From assembly GCA_013213915.1 (NCBI GenBank), contig JABSRK010000138.1:1-9082 (forward strand): a stretch of DNA of 9,082 nt, in the 5' to 3' direction. The stretch comes from Planctomycetota bacterium. GTDB taxonomy: Bacteria > Planctomycetota > GCA-002687715. Below the pieces are notes generated by a model. It saw only the letters and a program-made list of their open reading frames with translations. It made no database searches and was not told where the DNA came from. Below are positions 1 to 5,382 of this stretch, piece after piece. Numbering within the stretch: the first letter of the stretch is position 1; each line of letters opens with the position of its first letter. The position numbers and the translations under genes were made by a program.

Positions 1-538
1 GACCAACGAGGGCCTCGTCCCCGCCAACGCAGCCATCTTCCCCATCGCAACCCATTGCAACTTCACGCCGGACGGCACCCAGGTCCTCGTCACCGTCCAG
101 ACAGGCGGTAGCGGCCCCGGTGAGATCGCACGCTACGACCGGCTCCTCGGCCAGTGGATCGACCACAACCCGATCCAGCCGGGGGTCCAGAACATCGGCT
201 CCCAGAGCGCTCCACCCGCGACGGTGCCGGCGGCACCGTGGACCGTCTCGGTGGCCCGTAGCGGGACCTTCGCCGTTGTCAGTGGGTGGGGCTCGGGTGG
301 GGGCCTGGGCCGCATCGGCCTCGATACGTCCAACCCGTTCAGCTGGAGTTACACGCCGATCATCTCGCCCGTGACCCTCGGCGGGGCCTCATGGGCATGC
401 GACATCTCCGGCGATGACACCCAGTTCGTCACCGTCGGCAGCGGCCAGGCCCTGGTGTTCGACACGGCTACCGGCGCCTTCGTCACCGCGTTCGCAATCC
501 CGGGCGTGGGGAGCCCCACTGCGATCTGTTGGTACTGA
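1..538 (+). CDS. Beta-propeller-type secreted protein, C-terminal part (5' end outside window)
   Basis: The reading frame is open from base 2, with no start needed inside the window, and ends at TGA 536-538, giving about 178 residues of a longer protein. The sequence shows at least three blade-like units. Each has a 'PDG' or 'SGD'-like turn, a beta strand, a glycine-rich loop and a return strand: FTPDGTQVLV near the start, VARSGTFAVVSG in the middle, and CDISGDDTQFVTV then LVFDTATGAFV at the end. This resembles YncE/WD40-like or 'beta-propeller repeat' proteins, which are often exported and bind ligands or surface partners. No catalytic residues are recognisable. There are two or three cysteines and many Gly, Thr and Ser, typical of extracytoplasmic proteins. 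It converges on the GT-C gene, so it is probably not part of that operon. The blade assignment is inferred by eye, and the protein could be another all-beta repeat family. The C-terminus may not be native (see the tail at 539-679). Confidence 0.7.
   Translation, partial: TNEGLVPANAAIFPIATHCNFTPDGTQVLVTVQTGGSGPGEIARYDRLLGQWIDHNPIQPGVQNIGSQSAPPATVPAAPWTVSVARSGTFAVVSGWGSGGGLGRIGLDTSNPFSWSYTPIISPVTLGGASWACDISGDDTQFVTVGSGQALVFDTATGAFVTAFAIPGVGSPTAICWY
155..214 (+). repeat. Copy A of a 60-bp coding repeat
   Basis: This 20-codon segment, encoding WIDHNPIQPGVQNIGSQSAP, has a diverged second copy at 590-649 in the same frame, reading WVDHNAVQPGVQNIGTQSSP. By hand alignment without gaps, 47 of 60 bases match, including an exact 15-base run (185-199 against 620-634). 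Most differences are silent or conservative (I to V twice, P to A, S to T). Confidence 0.85.
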
Positions 539-679
539 TCAACAGCCCCGGCCTCCGAGCCATCGCAACCACAGAAAAAGGGCGGTTGGTGGGTCGATCA
601 CAATGCGGTCCAGCCAGGCGTCCAGAACATCGGCACGCAGAGCAGCCCTCCGGCTCTGGCTCCCCCGGCCCCGGCATGA
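539..679 (+). pseudogene. In-frame tail after the stop, remnant of a paralogous propeller gene
   Basis: Directly after the TGA at 536-538 the same frame stays open for 46 codons to a second TGA at 677-679. The tail begins with a low-complexity stretch (STAPASEPSQPQKK). It then carries WWVDHNAVQPGVQNIGTQ, a second copy of a segment inside the upstream gene, and ends in the Pro/Ala-rich PALAPPAPA. The differences from the upstream copy are mainly third-base and conservative, so this copy was translated and under selection for some time. It has no plausible start of its own, since no ATG or GTG with a ribosome site precedes the repeat. Three readings fit: the remnant of a tandem paralog fused by deletion, the original C-terminus cut off by a nonsense mutation, or a tail made by TGA readthrough. 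The first is favoured because the repeated segment lies mid-protein in the upstream copy. Confidence 0.5.
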
Positions 680-693
680 ACAGCGTCAACACC

Positions 694-726
694 CTCACGT
701 GGAAGTGATCCCGTCACGTGGGTGAC
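694..726. terminator. Inverted repeats between convergent genes, possible terminator
   Basis: Two CACGTG palindromes (696-701 and 715-720) can pair with each other, extending to an 8-bp stem 694-701/715-722 with one T-G wobble and a 13-base loop. An alternative compact hairpin pairs GTCAC 713-717 with GTGAC 722-726 around GTGG. The structure sits where two convergent transcripts end and overlaps the last codons of the minus-strand operon. There is no T-tract on either side, so classic intrinsic termination is doubtful. Confidence 0.25.
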
Positions 727-1960
727 CGCCGTCACATCGGCAGGCCGCCCACGCGACGCAGACGGGCAGCACCTGGGTCATCAGGCGCCACCCCGCCGTG
801 TCCCACTGCCAGGTGGCTGGTCGGTGCACCGCCACCACGGTGACGACCCAGAGCCCGACGCCAGCGGCGCCGATCAACCCCAGCGCGCGCACTCCCGGCA
901 TGGGGACTCCCCGAGCGCGCCGCGTGTTGAACGCAAAGACCGCGCAGGCCCCCACCAGCATCCAGGTGACGCCGAACCGTCGCGGGATCGTGATCGGGTG
1001 CAGCTCCCCCAAGAAACCGGCGAGCACCGGACCCCAACGATCGCCCGACAACAGGCGATCCGTGATACCCCCGGAGCCCACCACCAGGTCGCTGGCAGGC
1101 GCCCACGACATCTTGTGCCACACGAACGCCACGAGCGGCGCCAGCAGGCCGCACACCAGCGCGGGGCGCCGCAGCGCTCTCAATCCGGACCAGCCATGAA
1201 CAGCGACCACGAGCAACGCGAGGACCGCGCCGTCGTTCTTGGACCAGCACAACAGACCGAGCGCGAGTCCGGCCAGCGGCGCACGGGCGGACAGCCCCCA
1301 CGCCGCCGCGAGCACGCCCCACGCCACGGGCACATCCGCGTACTGGTGCGCGGAGAGCACCGAAACGGCGGGCGTCGCGGCCACCGCAGCCGTGGCGAAC
1401 GCCGCGGCTGTTCGTGACCCATGGGTCGCGACGACGCACCACGTGGTGGCCAGCAGCCCGACCAGGTAAACGAACGCGACCGCCTGGGAGACGAACGGCG
1501 CCGTGCTCGACGTCAGCCGCCAGATAGCGGCCACCGCGGCCCCGTGGCCGAACGGGTAGTCAGGACCACCCGACGTGTCCGCCCCGATCACCTCTTGCGC
1601 GTCATGCCCCAGCGCCGCCAGCAGGCGCGCGTGGTAATTCCAGATACCCATGGCGTCCCACTCCCCCTCCGGGCGCAGGATGGAATCGCGGACGAACAGA
1701 CCGATAGCTGAGGCGACGGCCACCGCCATCACGGCGGTCGCCACGGTTGAGGCTCTCGACGTATCCGTGGTCGGTATGACCTCCGGCCCGAGCCCGCCGC
1801 GCTTCGCAATGACGGCCCAGATCAATGCGAGAGACGCGAGCGCGACCCACTCCGGCGCGGGTAGATCGGCGAGAACGGCCAGGCCGAACAGGACCGAGAG
1901 CAGCCCGGGGCCCAGCGCCGGGAACCACGCCAGCCGCACGACCCACCGCGTCCCGGTCAT
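695..1960 (-). CDS. Polytopic membrane protein, GT-C glycosyltransferase-like
   Basis: This is a 421-residue integral membrane protein with about 10-12 hydrophobic segments (for example around residues 14-31, 35-52, 71-90, 157-177, 183-203, 206-222, 266-281, 331-345, 357-378, 393-407). The motif GEWDAMGIWNYHARLL (99-114), after the second or third TM segment, matches the acidic first-loop signature of GT-C transferases (ArnT/PMT-like), which take sugars from polyprenyl-phosphate donors on the outer face. DYPFGHG (134-140), QYADVPVAW (206-214) and WSKNDG (239-244) are further landmarks of this group of uncharacterised GT-C proteins. Family membership is inferred from these motifs, and the donor and acceptor are unknown. 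The start at 1960 overlaps the preceding stop (ATGA) and has GAAGGG 3 bases upstream. A start at 1987 would add nine residues overlapping the previous gene and is less likely. It is the last gene of the operon. Confidence 0.72.
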   Translation of the reverse strand: MTGTRWVVRLAWFPALGPGLLSVLFGLAVLADLPAPEWVALASLALIWAVIAKRGGLGPEVIPTTDTSRASTVATAVMAVAVASAIGLFVRDSILRPEGEWDAMGIWNYHARLLAALGHDAQEVIGADTSGGPDYPFGHGAAVAAIWRLTSSTAPFVSQAVAFVYLVGLLATTWCVVATHGSRTAAAFATAAVAATPAVSVLSAHQYADVPVAWGVLAAAWGLSARAPLAGLALGLLCWSKNDGAVLALLVVAVHGWSGLRALRRPALVCGLLAPLVAFVWHKMSWAPASDLVVGSGGITDRLLSGDRWGPVLAGFLGELHPITIPRRFGVTWMLVGACAVFAFNTRRARGVPMPGVRALGLIGAAGVGLWVVTVVAVHRPATWQWDTAGWRLMTQVLPVCVAWAACRCDGGHPRDGITST

Positions 1961-2382
1961 GGACCCTTCGCACGCAGCACGAGCCACGGCCCCACCTCTA
2001 ACGTCTCGACCACCACGCCCGCTGCACGGGCCCGCCCCAGCGCGTCATCCAGTGTCCGTCTCCCGACGCTCGGATTCTCGAAGCGCGCCACGATGCAAGC
2101 CCCATCCAGCACCAGTCGGGCAGCCTCCTCAAAGTCATCCACGGTGACGACCGGCTTCGGCAGCAGCGCGTACTTCATGAAGAGATGTGTCTCTGTTCGT
2201 TTGTGGTCGGTCACCAGGACCACACGCGTCGCGTCGCGGACATGGGGACGCAGCACCTCCAGGGAGCTGTTGATCCACGGTTGATCTTCCATCCGTGGCG
2301 CCGGCGGCGTCCAGGTCAAGGCGATTCCCACCGCGCACGCGGCGATCCAGAAACCCCGGATGACCGCCGGCCAGCGCGTCAT
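1957..2382 (-). CDS. Small single-TM protein of unknown function, probable partner of the GT-C protein
   Basis: This 141-residue protein is not assigned to a named family. Residues 6-25 form one hydrophobic segment (VIRGFWIAACAVGIALTW) after a short start with two arginines, so it is either a membrane anchor or an uncleaved signal. The rest is a compact alpha/beta domain: ATRVVLVTD (51-59), FMKYALLPKPVVTVDD (68-83), GACIVARF (94-101), and VVVETLEVGPWLVLRA (123-138). The phrase 'KYALLPKPV' resembles the 'YxLxPR' segment found in soluble tail domains of some GT-C and polymerase-like membrane proteins. It could therefore be a split-off periplasmic domain of the next gene, which it overlaps by ATGA. 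Upstream in-frame ATGs (from 2664) would add an arginine-rich shadow over the oxidoreductase gene and were rejected. There is no clear Shine-Dalgarno, so translation probably depends on coupling to the upstream stop. Confidence 0.7.
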   Translation of the reverse strand: MTRWPAVIRGFWIAACAVGIALTWTPPAPRMEDQPWINSSLEVLRPHVRDATRVVLVTDHKRTETHLFMKYALLPKPVVTVDDFEEAARLVLDGACIVARFENPSVGRRTLDDALGRARAAGVVVETLEVGPWLVLRAKGP

Positions 2383-3545
2383 CGCAGGTCGTACCGGCGG
2401 CCCTCGGCCGCGGACACGTAGGCGCCGTAGACGACCCGCGTCACGTCGAGACCGAGCGCGCCCGTCGCGACGGCGGGGCGGTCCTCGAGGACGGCGGCGA
2501 CGAAGTCGGAGCACATGTCCGCGTGTCCTGCCGACCAGTCCTCGTCCGGGAGCGGCGTCGTCCAGCCGGAACCGCCGTCGATCTTCTCCATGATGTAGGC
2601 GTCGCCGAAGACATCGGCCGAGGGAGCGTACGCGCGCACGAGATCGTGGGGCGACAGGTTGCACTCGAAGGTGCAGTTGGACGCACGGATGCGCAGCTTG
2701 CTCTGCATCCCGCCGATGAGGTTGTCGCTGCCGTGGGCGACGGCCCGTGACCCGTCATCGAAGGCAATGATCGCGATGCCCCAGTTCTCCACGTCCTTCC
2801 AGCCTGTCGCGAGGCGCATGTCGGCGCCTGAAGCAGCTGGAACCGTGCTCAGGTCTCCGACCTCGGCGGTGACGCTCACCGGACGGGACGGCGCCTTCAA
2901 CTGCAGCATGGCGCCAATGGGATGGGCGCCCAGCCGGATCAAAGCACCGCCACCGGTGTGGCGCCAGACCTTGGAGTACTCGGAATGGGACCCGCTATGG
3001 CACTCCCAGCCGTGCATCTCCAGGACCGCGCCGCCCGACTCCTTCAGCAATCCGGCTGCTCGGACAATGGACGGCGCGTAGATCCAGTTCTCGCCGTACA
3101 TGAGCTGCCCGCCCGCCGCGCTCGCAGCATCCACCATGGCCTGCGCGTCGGCGACCGCCACCTCCAGCATGCGCCCGCGATCGACACCGCCGATCTCCTC
3201 GTCGGTGGCGTCGTCTCCCAGGTCCTGTCCCACATACGCCGTGAGCGGTTTGGTGCAGACCACGTGCTTGCCCGCTGCCGCCGCCGCGACCGCCATGGGA
3301 CGATGCAGCAGATTCGGGACGCATAGATCGACGATGTGGACGTCGTCACGAGCGAGCAGCTCGTCCAGGTCCTTGCACACGACCGGGACACCGTGCCGCG
3401 CCGCGTAAGCCTGCGCCCGATCCGCTCTGAGGGACGCGACCGCCGCCAGCCGCGCAGCGCCGATGCGTCCGTAGCAACGAGCCCGCGTCTCCGCGAGAAA
3501 TCCCGCCCCCACGATGCCGATGCCGACCGTTTGTCGATCTGTCAT
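2379..3545 (-). CDS. Gfo/Idh/MocA family NAD(P)-dependent sugar oxidoreductase
   Basis: A 388-residue protein with an N-terminal Rossmann fold: GIGIVGAGFLAETRARCYG (8-26) is the dinucleotide loop, VDLCVPNLLH (72-81) the second half, and KHVVCTKPLTAY (93-104) carries the conserved lysine K99. The usual E-K-P triad is T-K-P here. The C-terminal domain has MYGENWIYAPS (149-159) and GGGALIRLGAHPIG (198-211) with the probable catalytic His208. Members reversibly oxidise or reduce sugars, NDP-sugars, inositols or amino sugars. Substrate cannot be read from sequence. An acidic stretch of about 25 residues (105-130) after the KP motif looks longer than usual. The start at 3545 shares ATGA with the previous stop and has AAGGG 5 bases upstream. 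The next gene overlaps by ATGA. Given its neighbours, it may act on the sugar nucleotide made by the two upstream enzymes, or on its free sugar precursor. Confidence 0.88.
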   Translation of the reverse strand: MTDRQTVGIGIVGAGFLAETRARCYGRIGAARLAAVASLRADRAQAYAARHGVPVVCKDLDELLARDDVHIVDLCVPNLLHRPMAVAAAAAGKHVVCTKPLTAYVGQDLGDDATDEEIGGVDRGRMLEVAVADAQAMVDAASAAGGQLMYGENWIYAPSIVRAAGLLKESGGAVLEMHGWECHSGSHSEYSKVWRHTGGGALIRLGAHPIGAMLQLKAPSRPVSVTAEVGDLSTVPAASGADMRLATGWKDVENWGIAIIAFDDGSRAVAHGSDNLIGGMQSKLRIRASNCTFECNLSPHDLVRAYAPSADVFGDAYIMEKIDGGSGWTTPLPDEDWSAGHADMCSDFVAAVLEDRPAVATGALGLDVTRVVYGAYVSAAEGRRYDLR

Positions 3546-4291
3546 GTCATCCCTTCCCATTGCCGGCGCGCCTCCTCCAGCGTCTCGAAGCTGCCGATGT
3601 CGAACCACGCCCCCTCTACCCGCGCCGCGGAGAGCTCCATGCGCGGCGTCAGCCACGCGAGGAAGTGTCCCGGCGCATCGGGATTACCGCCGGCGCCGAG
3701 ATACTCGTCCAGGTGACGGCGGATCTCCTCCGTGAAGAAGTAGAGGCAGATGCACGAAAGATCCGACCGAGGATCGGAGGGCTTCTCGCGGAAGCTCGCA
3801 ATCCTGTCGTTGTCGTCCAGCACCACCTCGCTGTAACGGTTGGGCGGAATGCCCCCAGGGATCTGGCGCACCAGCAGCAGGGGGCGCTCCGACGCGCGGA
3901 AGCGATCCCCGAGGGCCGCCAGATCGAACGCGATGAGGTTGTCCCCACCCACGACCACGACGCCGTCGTCACGGGCGTCTTTCGGCAGCGCGTCCCACGC
4001 GAGGGCCAGGTCGCGGAGCGCGCCGAGGCGATTGTCCTCGTGGACACTGCCGTCGTCCAAGAGCTCGATGGGAATCGATGATGCGTACCCGTCGATCCAG
4101 GCCTGGAATCGATCGGCGAACCGGTGATTCGACACGAGGACGCCGTGCCGCAAGCCATCGATCTGCAGCACCCGGTCCATGAGCCAGCTCAGCACCTCAC
4201 GTCCACCGACGTCCAGCAACGGCTTTGGATGCTCCCGGGTGAGCGGGTACATCCGCGTGGCGTAACCCGCACACAGGACGATCACGTTCAT
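3542..4291 (-). CDS. Sugar-1-phosphate nucleotidyltransferase (NTP_transferase family)
   Basis: This 249-residue single-domain GT-A-like nucleotidyltransferase forms NDP-sugar and pyrophosphate from a sugar 1-phosphate and NTP. The signature loop is AGYATRMYPLT (8-18), with R13, followed by HPKPLLDVGG (21-30), with K23. VVGGDN (113-118) holds the metal-binding Asp117, SFREKP (166-171) holds the sugar-phosphate-binding lysine, and AWFDIGS (228-234) gives the second metal Asp231. The usual 'GxGTR' is 'GYATR', a variant seen in a bacterial subgroup often annotated only as nucleotidyltransferase. The length fits the catalytic domain alone, with no left-handed beta-helix acyltransferase tail as in GlmU. 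Its position directly after the GHMP kinase suggests that it uses that enzyme's product. The base (UTP, GTP, CTP or dTTP) is not predictable here. It starts at 4291 by ATGA overlap with no strong ribosome site. Confidence 0.9.
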   Translation of the reverse strand: MNVIVLCAGYATRMYPLTREHPKPLLDVGGREVLSWLMDRVLQIDGLRHGVLVSNHRFADRFQAWIDGYASSIPIELLDDGSVHEDNRLGALRDLALAWDALPKDARDDGVVVVGGDNLIAFDLAALGDRFRASERPLLLVRQIPGGIPPNRYSEVVLDDNDRIASFREKPSDPRSDLSCICLYFFTEEIRRHLDEYLGAGGNPDAPGHFLAWLTPRMELSAARVEGAWFDIGSFETLEEARRQWEGMT

Positions 4292-5247
4292 CGATCGTCG
4301 CCCCGGTCACCACCGCGGGTCACGGTCGGACGCAAGGTCGCGAAGCCCGCATCCGAGTACATCCTCTCTAGCCCTTCAAGACCGTCCGCGGTGTGGGGAA
4401 CGGCGACGACGGCACCCCCCGACCCACAGAACTTGACCGCGGCGCCCTGTCCTCGGCCCAGTTCGACCATGGCCAGATCGTCGTCACCGAGCGACCAGAT
4501 CGTGGCGCGCTGGTCGAAGTTCTTGTTCACCAGCGCACGCAGCCCGTCCAGATCACCACTGGAGAGGAACCCGGCGCCATCGGACGCAAGCCGGGGCAAC
4601 ACGTCCATCACGCCGACGACGTCGGAATCACCAGCGTCGAAACGCTGCTTCACGTTCTCGTGCACCCCACCCGAGCTCGCACCAGGCGACCGCGTCCACG
4701 CGAGCAACATGGGGGGGAGCTGGTCGGCATCGACGCGCGTCACCTTCCACTCCGACGTCGCGAAGTCCATGTCGAGCACGCCACCGTGAGCCTGCACGAC
4801 GCGGTCCTGGGGACCAGCCTGGATGCCCAGCACCACCGTCTCCGCCCACAACGCGAGGCGCGCCAGGGTGATGGGATCGACGGACATCTCGAACCAGCGA
4901 GACAAGGCACGCAACACCGCGATCACGATGGCGCTCGACCCGGCGAACCCGACCTGACGGGGGATGTCGGAAGTCAACGTCACTCTGTAGTCAAGCCGCG
5001 CGTCACCAGCGGCGAGCGCTGCGGGGCCCGCGCTCACGGCGGCGGCATGCTCGGTAAAGACCTGGAGCGCCGCAGCGACCAGCTCCTCGGCGGCCTCGCC
5101 TTCCCCGCTCCCCTCACCAGCGGCGCACACCGTTGCGGTCGCCGCGAAGTCGTCGAAGGTGAACGCGATGACGCGGCCACCGTAGCCGTCGGACGGATTG
5201 CCCAGGAGCCCCACTCGGGGACGGGCGGTTGCGGTCACAGGGTCCAT
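4288..5247 (-). CDS. GHMP sugar kinase, glucuronokinase-like
   Basis: A 319-residue GHMP-superfamily kinase, expected to phosphorylate a sugar at the anomeric carbon with ATP. N-terminal RVGLLGNPSDGYGGR (11-25) is the first motif. PRQVGFAGSSAIVIA (96-110) is the ATP-binding motif 2. AGPQDRVVQAHGG (144-156) holds the probable catalytic Asp148, and KFCGSGGAVVAV (272-283) is the glycine-rich motif 3. From memory of the family, the combination GNPSD, AGxQDR, VHxxVxQR (195-202) and NFDxR (243-247) matches plant glucuronokinase (EC 2.7.1.43) better than galactokinase, HddA or mevalonate kinase, so D-glucuronate to glucuronate 1-phosphate is the leading guess. A related uronic acid or heptose is possible. 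The start at 5247 sits ten residues before the first strand. An ATG at 5343 would add a 32-residue unrelated extension into the divergent promoter. There is no Shine-Dalgarno; see the box at 5259-5269. It is the first gene of the operon. Confidence 0.85.
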   Translation of the reverse strand: MDPVTATARPRVGLLGNPSDGYGGRVIAFTFDDFAATATVCAAGEGSGEGEAAEELVAAALQVFTEHAAAVSAGPAALAAGDARLDYRVTLTSDIPRQVGFAGSSAIVIAVLRALSRWFEMSVDPITLARLALWAETVVLGIQAGPQDRVVQAHGGVLDMDFATSEWKVTRVDADQLPPMLLAWTRSPGASSGGVHENVKQRFDAGDSDVVGVMDVLPRLASDGAGFLSSGDLDGLRALVNKNFDQRATIWSLGDDDLAMVELGRGQGAAVKFCGSGGAVVAVPHTADGLEGLERMYSDAGFATLRPTVTRGGDRGDDR

Positions 5248-5258
5248 GGCGGGAATCG

Positions 5259-5269
5259 ATGCTACGTGC
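5259..5269 (-). promoter_or_regulatory. Putative leaderless-type promoter box for the sugar operon
   Basis: Read on the minus strand this is GCACGTAGCAT, ending 11 bases before the kinase ATG. It contains TAGCAT, which fits the -10 pattern TANNNT. A nearly identical box (GCACGTACGAT) faces the other way before the PSCyt1 gene. No TTGACA-like -35 is visible and no Shine-Dalgarno precedes the ATG, which fits a transcript starting only a few bases before the start codon. Confidence 0.45.
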
Positions 5270-5362
5270 CCCGCGCCGGAGCGGCGACCCCCAAAGGCCT
5301 TGGCTGGCCATATCCCTTCACCGCGCGGGCCTTCCGTATCCATGTCGTAGGACCAGCCAGCA

Positions 5363-5373
5363 GCACGTACGAT
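5363..5373 (+). promoter_or_regulatory. Putative leaderless-type promoter box for the PSCyt1 gene
   Basis: GCACGTACGAT ends 9 bases before ATG 5383 and contains TACGAT, a TANNNT-type -10. It matches the opposite-facing box at 5259-5269 in 9 of 11 positions, with a 7-bp perfect inverted repeat (TACGTGC 5263-5269 and GCACGTA 5363-5369). The remaining 93 bases between the boxes show no other clear motif apart from a GGCCTTGGCTGGCC-like stretch around 5297-5309. The pair could also be operator half-sites for one regulator. Confidence 0.45.
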
Positions 5374-5382
5374 GGACGGGCC

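Larger units (their letters stand above)
695..5247 (-). other. Five-gene operon: sugar kinase, nucleotidyltransferase, oxidoreductase, small TM protein, GT-C membrane protein
   Basis: Five minus-strand genes run from 5247 down to 695 with no intergenic space. At every junction the start of the next gene and the stop of the previous one share the four bases ATGA (4288-4291, 3542-3545, 2379-2382, 1957-1960 on the plus coordinates). This layout implies one transcript and translational coupling by re-initiation, which helps keep stoichiometry. Only the first gene has upstream space for a promoter. The enzyme order follows a plausible pathway order: phosphorylation, nucleotidyl transfer, redox modification, then membrane steps. 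Confidence 0.85.

Noticed and set aside
722..2147. Several plus-strand open frames (722-1417, 798-1199, 1650-2147) opposite the GT-C gene
   Set aside because: They are Pro/Arg/Ala-rich with no motif and are explained by the codon bias of the membrane protein on the other strand.
2383..2664. Longer start for the 141-residue protein
   Set aside because: The added residues are almost all R, G and P and overlap the oxidoreductase frame. The ATGA overlap at 2379-2382 matches the pattern of the other junctions.
5281..5316. GGCCTTGGCTGGCC-like stretch in the divergent region as an operator
   Set aside because: The symmetry is imperfect and the sequence is low-complexity G+C; it is not distinguishable from background.
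4393..5382. Upstream extension of the PSCyt1 frame by 330 codons
   Set aside because: The extension is antisense to the GHMP kinase, has no family similarity, and would place the signal peptide (5383 onwards) inside the protein.
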